Shown one piece after another: positions 11,875 through 22,724 of a DNA stretch of 64,000 nucleotides. The notes below the pieces were generated by a model. That model was not told the DNA's origin. It saw nothing but the letters and a program-made list of their open reading frames with translations, and made no database searches. Source of the stretch: Zanthoxylum bungeanum (lineage: Eukaryota > Streptophyta > Magnoliopsida > Sapindales > Rutaceae); assembly GCA_019454045.1 (NCBI GenBank), contig SKCR01051199.1, forward strand, positions 1-64,000, read 5' to 3'. The position numbers and the translations under genes were made by a program. The first letter of the stretch is position 1; every line of letters begins with the position of its first letter.

Positions 11875-14469
11875 TATTGGGGCAGTTTTAGGACCTCTAT
11901 GGTTGGATCAGTGCCCCCCGCAGCGAAAGTGATTCTAACCCATAGATATCAAGCATTAGTATATTTTAAAATTATTTTATGAATAATATATTATGTTACA
12001 AATCACTAGGAAAAAATCGGGGCCCAATCAAAAATTCCAGAACAGATAAAATGAAGTTTCAGCGCTCATGGAAACAACATTTAGCATATCGCGATGCGCA
12101 GGCTTGGGAGTCGCAACGCCCAATCTGTGAATGCTCGAAGTCGCAATGCGTAAAGTTGAGCATTGCGACACCCGCAGCTATGAGAGGTGAGTGTCCCGAC
12201 ACTGGAGATCGTAGTCGCGACACTGCCCTCTGTAAAATATTGACAGTGAGTAAATTTGCCTTGAATCTAATCCAAAATACTTCCTATTTTCTCCAAACAC
12301 TTCAATACACCTAAAATCCATTTTAAACATCAAAACCAACATCAACATATATTATACAACAAATATACATGTATTCTAAATACATATATGCATTTATTTG
12401 AATCAAAACATAAACCAAAATAGAATCCCACAATAAAATTACTCATGAACAATTCTAGGTCACTCAAAAGTGGTCAAATGATTCTAAAATGGTAGTCATT
12501 GCTCCAAGCTATCATCTAGAGTTTAAAACTCTAATTTTATGTTCCTGGTCCAACATGAACATTTTGACCAAATTACAAGCATATTCTGTTTATTCTTCCA
12601 ATGCATCCATACACAATTCATTAGCCTAATTTCAACATCAAGGCATGTTATTATGTATCCAATACATAATACACCACTATATGTTTCATTAATGAAAACA
12701 TAGCTTTAGAGAATATCAAAATTACCTAACAAGCTTGATTCCAAGCAATCTTCTTCTCTTTGTTGAAATATTATAGAGAACTTCCAAAGCTAGCAGGCTT
12801 GATTCAAAGATCCAATCTTCTTTTCCTTTTTATTGAAGAGAACTTTCAAAGCTAGAAATATTGATTTGAATATCCAATCTTCTTCTCCTTATTGTTGTAG
12901 AGAACTTCCAAAGCTTCTCCATAAAACTTTACTTAAGCTAATATTTCTTTCTTTTGCTTAATGCTTGTTTAAGCTTACTTTGCCTTGATTAAAAACTTGC
13001 TCAAGCTTGCCTTTTATAGCAAAACTTATGCGGTTTTTAATTAATAAAAGCTTTAATCAACTTTTATATGGGCTTAATCCAATTTGTCCAAATATGTATA
13101 ATTAGGTGTGACTAATCACCTTTGTCTGCCACTTTGATTTAATCCAATTAAATCAAGACAAATTTTAATTAATGGATTAGTTGAATGTCTACCACTTTAT
13201 TTAATCCAATTAGATCAAGTCAAATACATATATTATTATAGATTTATAATTACCAAAATATCCTCCAATGGTAGATATATTAATGAAATTATAACAAAGC
13301 CCTTGTGTGATTTTGGATTAATATAGTTAATTCAATTAGGTCAATGTAAATAACTAATATTATCCAATAACACTTAACTATTTTAGTTGATAATTATAAT
13401 ATCAAATATTATTTACTATAAAATATTATCGGCTACCCAAGTGCTTAACGAGTACACTTTATATTGTGAGACTCTCTAAGTCCTTACACGTTCGTCATAT
13501 AAGCCTGGCTTATATGTATGCAATTCGGCCACCTCCAAATTTGTGAAAAACACGAACGACCTTTCTGAACTATATAAGCCGAGGTCATCACATATGTTTA
13601 ACAATCCCTCCGTCGTAGGCTATCCGAGTTGTGCTTAGGAAACATAGATTACACCAACAAGTTTCTAAGGTGCACATCTCATGTCGACATGTCCACAATT
13701 TTTTACAGCTAATCATAGCACCATTTCTGATATATGCGTATCACCCTAGGTAATCGACTTTGGCCAAAGTCTTAAGAATAGTGACTTACTTACATGGATA
13801 TATAAACCCATTATGGTACACATACGGGCCGAAAGATCCTATCTTAATATAAATTTGATTAACGAGTGTATCGGTCCATACATAAGGAACATCTAGTGGT
13901 CATATCATTAAAGGTATCTGACATATATGGCATCAAAGTGTGGAGGATATCATATAAAATTAATGTTATCCTATAGTCAAAGGATCACATATGCTACTCG
14001 ACTCGAGAAGATTCCTATTGATGATGGTGTGTACTTCCAACTTTTAGGAATTACATGTGAGTCATTAGTATTCGCTCCAACAAATACTCACGTGTCTATA
14101 GAAGCTACCCTTGCTCATGGTAAATCGGGTTAAACCATTGGAACTCTAATTCCATTCTACGACATGTGCTAGTCTTCTAGGTTATAGAAATTCGACCATA
14201 TTCAAAACCAACAACTAGGAATATTTTGCTTTAAGAATAATTTATATAAGTAATATTATCCCAATGTTAGACTATCCAGTGTCCAATGTTACTACATGAC
14301 TACTTTAAGGTCGATGTCATTCTTAGCATATTTATATATCAATCTAATATGCATAATGACATTACCATTAACAAGGGTGAAATGAAAATGTAGTTATTTT
14401 ATTAATAAATAATAAAATATAATGTATAATATATTATTTGGATTGGCACTCCAAGCACCAACTCCAATA
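11875..14469 (-). repeat. Family B Copia 5' LTR (minus)
   Basis: An LTR of about 2.6 kb. The minus strand starts TATTGGAGTTGGTGCTTGGAG (14469; ancestral TGTTGG) and ends CTGCCCCAATA beside the primer site. It is homologous end to end to 40781-43170 in reverse orientation. It holds a TATAAAAG box (13011-13018). A 111-codon frame at 11979-12314 on the plus strand is a chance frame in U5. Confidence 0.8.
13011..13018 (-). promoter_or_regulatory. TATA box of family B LTR
   Basis: Minus strand TATAAAAG; the same place in the plus-strand copy (42156-42163) reads TATAAATA in the same GCTATAAA.AG context. Confidence 0.6.
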
Positions 14470-15041
14470 CAAATAATATTGTGGAAATGATGTTGTCAAT
14501 GTGTATGGACTCATCATTTAGGATGGAGCCTAGAAGAATCATTATATCCTTCGATAATGTGGTGATGTGTGGGGCTAGTAAGAGTGTTCTAGTCAAAAAA
14601 TAAAACTAGACATGTATCGGGAAGTAGGTATTTTGTAAAAAAAATGATGTATGTACATAATAGTGCACATAAAAGTGCACAAAAGCACTAGAAACAAAAA
14701 ATATTTTTGTCATGTAGTGAAATAATTTTATTGTCATGTAGTAAAATATTTTTTTAAATTTTTTTTTTAATGTTTGTTTGTAAGTGTTTGTGCATTTCTA
14801 TGTGCATATATTATTACTTATCCTTGAATATCCTTCTAAAAAGAGAAATTTATATGAAGCATGCTCAATGCACCCAATGAATGAATGCATGACATGTATT
14901 AATAATAATTTTTTCTCTTCATTTTTAATTTCAAATTTAATAAATATGTCAAAATAGTAGTAGATGAATGTACCACATCAACCATACTCTCATCTCACAC
15001 ATGTTTTTCTTTTTTGTAGAAAAACATATTCAATTAACAAT
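14470..15041. other. Unassigned spacer
   Basis: AT-rich sequence between the family B LTR and the Tat element. I recognise no gene or known repeat in it except the inverted-repeat structure at 14655-14812. Confidence 0.5.
14655..14812. mobile_element. MITE-like inverted-repeat element
   Basis: The left arm (14657-14698) contains AGTGCACATAAAAGTGCAC and AGCACTAGAAACAAA. The reverse complement of the right arm (about 14771-14812) reads ATGCACATAGAAATGCAC and ACACTTACAAACAAA, an imperfect terminal inverted repeat of about 40 bp around a 70-bp T-rich core. No ORF. A clear target duplication is not visible, so the class is uncertain. Confidence 0.45.
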
Positions 15042-15046
15042 GCCTC
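15042..15046. repeat. Target-site duplication of the Tat element, left copy
   Basis: GCCTC just before the 5' LTR; the identical GCCTC follows the 3' LTR at 23357-23361. Confidence 0.9.
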
Positions 15047-15261
15047 TATTAACAGGAAAATAATTATTGAAGGACGAAGAGATATAACATCATTCGGGAT
15101 GAAGAATGAAGAACGAATTGACCTAGGACGATGCAACCCATGATGATTCGACCAATGTGTAAAAATCATGAAGGATGAAAAAAGAACCTCCCAACAAATA
15201 AAGAACGATGAAAGAAGAATGAATATGCAGAGGTGTCTTGTAGTTATGATTAGGCCTACGA

Positions 15262-15400
15262 CCTAACGGTTACTGCACAATCTGACAGTATTCCCCACAA
15301 TCTAGTGGTTATTAGAGCACACGACCCAGCAGTTGCATGCACGACCAACAGTTGCATGCACGACCCAACAGTTGCACGTATTTTCTAGCAGTTACATGCG
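15262..15400 (+). promoter_or_regulatory. Cluster of MYB-type CNGTTR repeats in Tat U3
   Basis: A series of related units about 20 bp apart: TAACGGTTAC, AGTGGTTATT, then CACGACC(C)A.CAGTTGCA three times, then AGCAGTTACATGCG. The CNGTTR core is the consensus of plant MYB sites. The 3' LTR has one unit fewer. The cluster lies 70-210 bp upstream of the TATA box, a plausible enhancer position. Function is inferred. Confidence 0.5.
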
Positions 15401-15470
15401 AGTAGGAGAAATGAGGGTTTAATGGGCCGAAGAAAGTGAAACCGCTTGAGTGATTAATGAGACTTTACAC

Positions 15471-15478
15471 TATAAAGG
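15471..15478 (+). promoter_or_regulatory. TATA box of Tat 5' LTR
   Basis: TATAAAGG; the same box is kept at 23130-23137 in the 3' LTR. Confidence 0.6.
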
Positions 15479-15697
15479 GATCAGGCGTAGGAAATGAAAA
15501 AGAAAAAAGATAAAAATGACTCAAAATGACCAAGTAGTTTAAATATAATGTATTTTTAGCTTTGTAATCTTTAGTGCTGTAATCTGTGTGCTTGCGTCCC
15601 TTGGAGGTATTTTCTTGGAATCAAACAACCCTTTATGAGACTTTATCTCAGGAGATTTGGAACCTTGCACGCGTACTAATAAAAAATAGTGCGAACA

Positions 15698-15719
15698 GTT
15701 TTTGGTGACCATAGTGGGA
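15698..15719 (+). promoter_or_regulatory. Primer binding site region of the Tat element
   Basis: TTTTTGGTGACCATAGTGGG directly after the 5' LTR. It resembles the TTGGCGAC...CTGGGGA primer sites of Tat/Ogre-type elements (reported as tRNA-Arg type) with several changes. The tRNA assignment is from memory and uncertain. Confidence 0.45.
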
Positions 15720-15741
15720 GGAATTGGTGCAAGAAGTGAAG

Positions 15742-17583
15742 ATGCCTCCGAAAAAGAACATTCAGACTGGTTCGAGTACAGAGGAAGGGGGTTTGTAAAC
15801 CCACCAAAATCACGTTCCGACTGTAGTGGGCCATTTGGAGGGTTTAGCAGAAGGAAGTTGTTGTGATACTATAAGGGAGTTCAAGCCTAACATAATGAGC
15901 GCCTTATTTGGTGAATTTACCTAGGACGTAGTCAAACAGGTTAGACTTCAAAATACTTAAGATATTGATAAGTTCATTTTGACTAGCAATTCATATTATG
16001 AAAATATGGCCAAACATATGAGTTCATTAAATGAGCTAATGGCTAAATGTATAAAAAAAGGGGCAATCCCATCTGGGATCTCACTTCCTCATGCGATAGA
16101 CGTGAGAAGCAATCCTGAGCAAGATTGAGGGACTCGAATGGAGGCTGGACCAAGCAGTGTTCCTCCTTCACAAGGGATTGCTGCCCCAACAATATCCCGT
16201 GGAGGGACAAACCCCGTTAGTTTTAGCCCACACCTAGGGCTGAACATGACACAACATGAGGTAGTGTTGCCCCAAGTTTTACAAGGATAGGGTCAAGACC
16301 ATGCCCCATTTGTGAGGGGACCATAACCACCACATGTGTGGGTGCCTTTCAATGGCAATGATGTAATAAGAGAACAAATGACCGAGATTCTCCAAAATCA
16401 ATTCGATTTGGGGGTGAGGCCAATTCAAACAAGATATCAGAAACCGTATCCGGATTTGATTAATTTAGCGTATCCGTGGCCCAGGAACTATAAGATACCA
16501 GAATTTTTTCTGTTCACGGGATCTAGGGAAGTTTCCAATATAGAGCATATAGGGCGATTTAATCTTCAGTGTGGAGAGACAAATGATTTCCATAAGCTGA
16601 GATTATTTCACGGTTCATTATCAAGAATAGCTTATCCTGGTATATCAACTTACTTCTCAATTCGGTGGAGGAATGGTACCAAATGGAACAATTATTCCAT
16701 GCGCAGTTCTATAAAATCGAGTCCGAATTTACCCTGGCTAATTTGTCAAATTTAAGGCAGTTACTAGGTGAGTGGTCCGAAATATTTTTGCAAGGATTTA
16801 AAGCGGCCCGAAGCCGATGCTATATACCTTTGCCAGAAAAAGAATTTATAAAAATCGGTCAAAGTTGTCTTAACTTTGACTTAAAAAAGAAATTCCAAGA
16901 TCGAGAGTTCTGGGACCTCCTCTAGCTCACTACTTACGTAGTTAGATATGAACGATTGTTGAGGGAAGAAGAGCAAATGAATAATGCTAGTAAATGAACT
17001 TATTATAGGAATGCAAACTATGAAGTATAGGGAAAATGAACGTTGAATCGGCCGACCTATGCCTGGCCGAATTAATTAAGAGGAAGTCATATTTTTGTAA
17101 GGCGTGGGCTGAACCACGCCCAGAGGCAGAGAATGATTAAAAAATTAGGATTTTTTCTTTTGACGTCACTAAAGTAGATGTCATATTTTATCAATTATAT
17201 AAGGATAAAAAGATTAAATTAAACGACCGTCACAAATTTCCAAGCCCCAATCAAGTTAGCAGCAAAAAATATTGTAAGTGGCATAATACATGGTCTCATT
17301 CAACTAACAGTTGCCTTGTATTTCAGAATGTGTTACGGGATTCCATAGAGTCTGGACAAATAACGTTCGAAAAGAAATACAAGATGGCTAGGGACGACAA
17401 CCCGTTCTTTAAGCCATTGGAAATGAATATGATTAACTCTGATCTAACTAAGATGAATTTGCCAAAATTTAAGTTGGTCTTAGATGAAGATCAGAACGAT
17501 CAACGCCCCAATGCCCTTGAGAGGATAGAGTTGCACCAAGAAGGAAATGGTAAAATTTATGTATTCGCTTTCAGAACAGTATA
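15742..17583 (+). pseudogene. gag: Tat element gag
   Basis: A likely start at 15742 (MPPKKNIQTGSSTEEGG, then a stop). The retrotransposon-gag core lies at 16480-16925, read across two overlapping frames: GRFNLQCGETND, then WRNGT and EWYQMEQLFHAQF, then FTLANLSNLRQ and ESFxxGFKAARSRC-like sequence, so at least one frameshift falls near 16670-16720. Further on, 17273-17314 encodes CKWHNTWSHSTNSC, the CX2H...HX4C finger typical of Tat gag, followed by VLRDSIESGQITF. The frame reopens at 17330-17584. Particle protein; broken here. Confidence 0.8.
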
Positions 17584-18490
17584 GAATGGATGAAAGAACT
17601 GGAAGAAACTTGTAAAAGGGCTCCACCGAAAAGGGAGCCGGTAGCATGGTGTCTGAAAACCTTCACACCAAGGTTCTATGGAGAACACTCAAACTTCGTT
17701 CAGAATGTCAGGACTTTTAGGCCGAAATTTCACCGGCCCAATGTTTGGCATTCGTATAACCAGCAAGAAAAGAAATATGTTCATGTGGATTAGATGACAA
17801 GGACGCAGTTGAGACGACATCAAAGGAATTATGGCCAGATGATGCGCTAGCGGTGTGAGGGGAAGGATCTCATTGGCCATGAAAAGCAAGGCCATGTCTT
17901 CGCAACTGACACCACTATGAAAAGGAAAATAGCTATGGAGGCTAAGGTTGTTGGTGGGGAAGAAGGAATTAGTCATGAATACAAAGGCCGAACCAAGTTT
18001 GACCGATAGAAGAAGTAGGATAAAACAGATGATGAAGAACCACCCATTGTTATTCAGTTTGGTAGCATGACACCGGTTATGGCTAATCACTATTTACTAT
18101 TTGAGAAATTCAAACAGGACAATGATAGGATCTCTGGAAGGAATGAAGACGTCTATGACAGTGAAGAGACATGAGTTACATCGTTTACCACAGAAAGCAT
18201 GGAGGTTTCATATAACAAGGTGACGAATGTAGAAGAAGAAATAGATATACGCGCTAAAGCACAAAGAATGGGAATAACACAAAGTCAGTTTCTTAAGGAA
18301 TTATACGAAGCCGGAAATCCAGCCATGTGGACATTGGGGGAAGACTTGGGTAGGTCCCCATATCTTGTACTATACAGAAAACCCAAGTTAAAACGGATCG
18401 TGCCCAGAGCAGAGAAACAGAGGATATTTGCCAGCAAGACTAGTGATGCATCGTCCAGTGGCTCGGCCACATTGCCACCTTCCGGATAGG
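17584..18490 (+). pseudogene. Tat element gag-protease linker
   Basis: Mostly one frame with isolated stops. The pieces 17590-17793 and 18199-18489 (for example IDIRAKAQRMGITQSQFLKE) read as an acidic and Ser-rich linker (DASSSGSATLPPSG). No catalytic domain is visible. It continues after one stop (18487-18489) into the protease frame. Confidence 0.55.
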
Positions 18491-18978
18491 ATTCAGATGA
18501 GGATTCACCTCAAATGGGTGTAAGTGATGGACGAGTCATGAAAATAAGAGTACTTGGGAAAATTACGTTTCCAAAACCTCTGCAAAAAATGACAAAGCAT
18601 CTTGGACCACTGTATGTAAAGGCAAAGGCAAATGGAGTACCAGTCACCAAATTATTGATCGACAACGGGGTGGCCATTAATGCTATCCAATTAGGATATT
18701 GGGACGATTAGCGAAGTCAGAGGCCGATCTCATCCCTACAGAAGTAGTGCTCACAAGCTTTAATGGGGGCAACGATGACTAAAAAAGTCATCCCATTAGA
18801 CCTACATGTATGGAACACCACTAAAACAATGATATTTTTTGTCATAGATGGACCGACCATATATAACATGCTCTTGGGACGAGATTGGATCCACGATAGC
18901 CGATGTATATCTTCTTCTCTCCATAAATGTTTATTTTTTTTGGAATCAAAAGGACTAGGTCGAAGTGGAGCACGCTGA
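18491..18978 (+). pseudogene. Tat element aspartic protease
   Basis: The frame from 18514 gives HLGPLYVKAKANGVPVTKLL and then IDNGVAIN, the retropepsin active-site region: the catalytic Asp is present, but DNG replaces D(S/T)G. A stop at 18709 is followed by a shifted frame (18763-18978) with FFVIDGPTIYNMLLGRDWIH, the second half of the fold (ILGRDW-type motif). It would cut the polyprotein; inactive because of the stop. Confidence 0.8.
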
Positions 18979-19655
18979 CAATAGACCTTTCGCGGCAGAA
19001 ACAAATTCGGCAGAATATTTCATGTATGAAGGAAATTACGGGCCAGTCAGAAAGTCAGATGAAATGGGGAATATGTCTGTAGTGGCCCAAAATGATGAGC
19101 CATACGCCGCAGAGTTATTGAATGACTTATTCATGCAAATAAAGCCAACAATAGTGTCATTCGAGAGGCCAACATGTGGCCACGAAGCCAGCAAGTCGAA
19201 TGAAGAAGGGCGAACAAATTAAAGAACAAGTCGCACTCGCGACTACCAAAGCCAACTTAATGGTTTATGTTCAGGAATGGAAAGTCGAACTCGATGCCCA
19301 GGCCGTAATCTCGGCCTTAATAGGAAAATTGATAACTCATCAGGTAGAAGACAGAATAAGAGAAACATACGGGGTGGATTGGTTGGACGAACGACCAAAT
19401 GAATGGGATGAGAAACCAGGGGAAGAAAAGAAGGATCCAAATTGCATTCTAAATGGACATCAGAAGACGAGCATTACGAGGGCACAAGATGTTTTGGAGG
19501 AAGTGGACCTGGGAGATGAGGACGAAAACTGCAGTACCTATATCAACAAGAAACTTGATGCCCAGGTATGCGAAGAACTAATTTCTCTCCTAAAATGTTA
19601 TAGAGATTTTTTTTCTTGGAACTATGAGGAAATGCCTGGTTTATATAAAATTTAG
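18979..19655 (+). pseudogene. Tat element protease-RT linker
   Basis: Two overlapping frames (18965-19222 and 19176-19655). The second ends ELISLLKCYRDFFSWNYEEM, PGLYK, the usual sequence just before the Gypsy RT domain (DVFAWSYEDMPGI-type). The rest is acidic linker. Confidence 0.65.
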
Positions 19656-20400
19656 TATAACACAGGCTGCCCATTATGCCAAACTACAAACCATATAAAT
19701 AACCTCCCAGGAAGTTTGTACCAAATGTTTTGCCTGACATTAAGAAAGAAGTCGAACGTCTATTAAAGGAAAAATTCATCAGAACAACTTGATATGTAGA
19801 ATGGTTATTGAATATTGTCCCAGTCATGAAGAAAATTGGAAAATTGAGAATCTACATAGACTTTAGAAATTTAAACTTGGCAACGCCAAAAGATCAATAC
19901 CATATGCCTACGGTAGATTCTTTAGTAGACTCCACCGTGGGATACCAAGTGTATTCCTTCATGGATGGGTATGCAGGGTATAATTAGATTTATATTGTAG
20001 AGGATGACGTTCACAAAACGGCTGTTATGAGTGGGTAGTGATGCCATTCGGTCTAAAAAATACTGGGGCCACTTACCAAAGAGTTATGAACTTAATTTTT
20101 CATGACATGATTAATAATTTTGTACATGTTTATTTGGACGATATAGTGGCTAAGTCTATGGCCATAGACGAATATTTTAAGCACTTAAGAATGGTTTTTG
20201 AGCGAATGAGAAAGTTCAAACTAAAACTTAACCCTGCCAAGTGCGCTTTCGGGGTTAGCGCCGAGAACTTTCTAGGTTTTCTAGTCCATCAAATGGGAAT
20301 TGAAATCGATGAAAATAAATCTCGAGTGATCATGGAGGCTAAAAGAAGTGGACGATTTCGTCTGGATAGAAGAGCATCAAAGAGCCTTCGAGAGCCTAAA
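19656..20400 (+). pseudogene. pol: Tat element reverse transcriptase
   Basis: The RT fold is read in order across frames: PRKFVPNVLPDIKKEVERLL, LLNIVPVMKKIGKLRIYIDF, RNLNLATPKDQYHMP, a YSFMDGYAGYN block with stops, then an open frame from 20038: MPFGLKNTGATYQRVMNLIF and the YLDD catalytic box (residues 32-35 of that frame), then KLKLNPAKCAFGV and FLGFLVHQMGIEID. The conserved catalytic Asp pair is present, but the first half has at least four stops or frame changes. It copies element RNA to cDNA in the particle; not functional here. Confidence 0.85.
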
Positions 20401-20830
20401 AAACTATTTAGTGAAGCCGTGAGTGATGGTACCTCTCGTGCCAGAACGGCCAATGAAGCAATACATATCTGTCGATGAACAATTTGTAGCCGGAATGATC
20501 ACGCAGAACGATAACATGGGCGTAGAAAGAGCCATTTATTATCTCAGTAGACATTTGATGAAATATGAATGTAATTATTCTCCAATGAAGAAATTTTGTT
20601 TGGCTTTGTATTTTACATGCACTAAATTACGAGTCTATCTTATGCCGAATACTGTGTATCTAGTTACAAAGATCAATATAGTAAAATACATGTTCTTTCA
20701 TCTAATTTGCATCAAATGGTAGGTTTTGGGTCTCTTTCATTGTCGGAATTCGACATACGACATGAACCCCAAAAGGCCATAAAAAACCAGTCCCTTGCTG
20801 ATTTTTTAGTTGATCACCCTTGCTTAAGCA
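20401..20830 (+). pseudogene. Tat element RNase H (first)
   Basis: The frame 20423-20722 starts PERPMKQYISVDEQFVAGMI and contains AIYYLSRHLMKYECNYSPMK and ALYFTCTKLRVYLM, the standard Gypsy RNase H/connection pattern. A stop at 20720 is followed in other frames by QSLADFLVDHP near 20790-20820, the usual end of this domain in Tat elements. Confidence 0.75.
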
Positions 20831-21265
20831 TAACTAAAGAAATTGAAATGGAAATATGCGAATATAGCTTAAAACCATAGACAATGTACTTCGATGGGTC
20901 TAGCACATCGAAGGGGGCATGAATAGGAATCGTCCTTGTCAGTCCTTTAGGAGAAAGATTTCGTTTCATCGTCATGTTGGACGAATGTTGTACCAATAAT
21001 CAGGCCGAATATGAGGCTTTATTATTTGGGTTAGAAATACTCTTTGATATGGGAGTGAAAAATGTGTCCAATAAGGGAGATTCACAACTAATGGTCCAAC
21101 AGATGATGAAGGCCTTTAGATGTCAGAGTTCGTCAGTCATGACATTATTAGGAATAACTCAAGAATTGTTAGATCAATTTGATTATGTAGAGTTAGAGCA
21201 CGTCTAAATAACGAAGAACGAGATAGCTAATGAGTTAGCCCAAGCAGCCTCAGGATATAAAAAGA
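20831..21265 (+). pseudogene. Tat element second (archaeal-type) RNase H
   Basis: At 20883 the reading gives MYFDGSSTSKGA, a stop, then IGIVLVSPLGERF, and the open frame 20974-21207 gives NNQAEYEALLFGLEIL, GDSQLMVQQMM and YVELEHV, ending ITKNEIANELAQAASGYK. These are the four acidic positions of an archaeal-like RNase HI (DGS, E in AEYEA, D in GDSQL, and an N where the last Asp is expected in NEIANELA). Its presence after the normal RNase H is a mark of the Tat lineage. The reading breaks off at about 21265, where integrase should follow. Confidence 0.8.
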
Positions 21266-21284
21266 TGAGAATTGACAATCTGTG

Positions 21285-22300
21285 GAAGGAGAGGAGTTGG
21301 CTCTAATTGAGCCAATAGAAGGCCAGCACAAAGAAATGAAAGATTTGACTCCATAGAATCAAAAATAGGGAAATAGGCCCTGAACCAAAGTTGGACGAGC
21401 CAAAGAGGGCCAAAAGCAATGGACGAAGAGCCGGACCGTAGCTGTTTCTGAAGAACGGCCAGGCCCCGATAAACGATTGCCAAAAGGAAAGAACATAGAT
21501 CCAAAGAACGGCTATTGGCAGCGTATGAAGAAATAGGAAGATAACCCGCCATGAGTTTCTGACTAGGCACGCAAATGATATATTTACAAAGCCAATAATG
21601 AATGAAAGCGGTACTCTCCAATACCGTAACCGAACCGGTCGACTCAAAGAATGTACGAAAGAAAGCGGAATAAGAAGCGAATGACGAAGTGTCCATTTGG
21701 GGAGGAGGAAAGCAAAAATTGGTATGTGCAGAGATGGTCGCACCCAAAGGAGCCAACCCAGTCAAGGCACCGATATCACACAATGTGTTGGTCAAATGGC
21801 CGAAAGGAAAAAGGAAAACATTATAATCAGAAGACAAAAAAATAGTGATATGGGGAAGAGATTTCGATCGAAAGGAGGCAATACAAGGAAAAGCTCTATG
21901 AGAGAGAGTATACCACTATTTTCGAGGAGGGTACGGGTGTCTGCATGCGACTTCATGCGCTGAAACAAGTTCTCGAATGAAGAATCAGATTTGGGCCAGG
22001 TACGAATAGGGTTGGATTGATTTAACAAAGAAATGCTCAGAGGTTCTGAAAAGGCAGGTTAGAAATAGAAGGGAACAGTTGGGCTAGTGGAACTGTAGCA
22101 ATGGCTTCATCATGAACAAAAACGGGTCCAAGGGAGCACAATTCATGGATTTCATCAAGATTGTGGACCCTAAAGACACTAATCGAAGGGTCGTCTAAGG
22201 AGACATTATAATCTTTGAAGGTCGAGGTAGTGTTCTTTTTGAGAGCAGAGGAAGAAGACGCTACAACAAGTTGAGGTAAGAAAGCAGTGAAAAGGAATGA
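21285..22300 (-). pseudogene. Antisense ORF of the Tat element: plant mobile domain protein
   Basis: Three successive open frames on the minus strand join into one protein. 22299 to 22040 reads LVVASSSSALKKN and FKDYNVSLDDPSISVFRVHN; then, after a frame change, 22034 to 21840 gives NPIRTWPKSDSSFENLF and LIELFLVLPPFDRNLFP; after a second change in a T run, 21837 onward gives SDYNVFLFPFGHLTNTLCDI, GALTGLAPLG, SSYAANSRSLDLCSFLLAIV and FGPLWLVQLWFRAYFP. This is the plant mobile domain pattern (TLxDVxxLTGLPxxG and GPxWLLQLWxxxYFP). Antisense ORFs of this kind between pol and the 3' LTR are known in Tat elements. The C-terminus is lost where the reading meets antisense RNase H sequence at about 21285. 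No ATG is seen at the 5' end. Confidence 0.75.
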
Positions 22301-22335
22301 GAGAAGGTAAAATAGTGAATAGAGAGGATTTCGGG

Positions 22336-22343
22336 TTTATATA
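22336..22343 (-). promoter_or_regulatory. TATA box upstream of the antisense ORF
   Basis: TATATAAA on the minus strand, about 40 bp upstream of the antisense open frame, within a GGCTATATAAACCC context followed by pyrimidine-rich sequence. This suits a separate antisense promoter. Inference. Confidence 0.5.
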
Positions 22344-22710
22344 GCCAGAATAAAGTTCACCCTAGGACAGGTGGCGCGATCCAATTCTAGGCAGATGAAA
22401 GAGCGGGATAATGGAGAGGCAGTATCACACACAATGTGACGTGGATGTGACACGAAAAGTGGCGCATTAATTAACATAATAATGGTTTCCAGATAAGACG
22501 TGATGGGAGAAGTCGCGCATTGATTATGGATACGATGGATTCGCATGGGGAATGTAAACAACATGTCTCGAGACGCGTAAATGGCAATAGGAATTGAAAG
22601 CGAACGGTCAATAGATCAAACCATTAAGGCGGCCAGTAATGCGACCTCAACTGTAAATGCTTAACTAAGAAATACTGCCTCAATATCATTGTTCAATTCG
22701 ATCAAGGCGT
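22344..22710 (+). other. Tat element 3' untranslated segment
   Basis: Between the antisense ORF promoter and the polypurine tract. A 75-codon minus-strand frame (22564-22337) has no recognisable domain and lies upstream of the antisense TATA box, so I treat it as non-coding, perhaps the antisense promoter region. Confidence 0.5.
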
Positions 22711-22724
22711 ATTTGGGGGGAAAT
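22711..22724 (+). promoter_or_regulatory. Polypurine tract of the Tat element
   Basis: ATTTGGGGGGAAAT immediately before the 3' LTR. It primes plus-strand DNA synthesis. Confidence 0.75.

Larger units (their letters stand above)
15047..15697 (+). repeat. Tat element 5' LTR
   Basis: It starts TATTAACAGG and ends GTGCGAACA. The 3' LTR also starts TATTAA, so the termini are TA...CA rather than TG...CA; the target duplication supports this boundary. U3 holds repeated CAGTTG units (15262-15400) and a TATAAAGG box (15471-15478). Confidence 0.9.

Noticed and set aside
11979..12314. 111-codon frame
   Set aside because: It lies in the U5 part of the family B LTR on the antisense strand, has no domain, and is not conserved in the copy at 40781-43170.
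16336..16925. Two overlapping gag frames as separate genes
   Set aside because: They are halves of one gag core separated by a frameshift.
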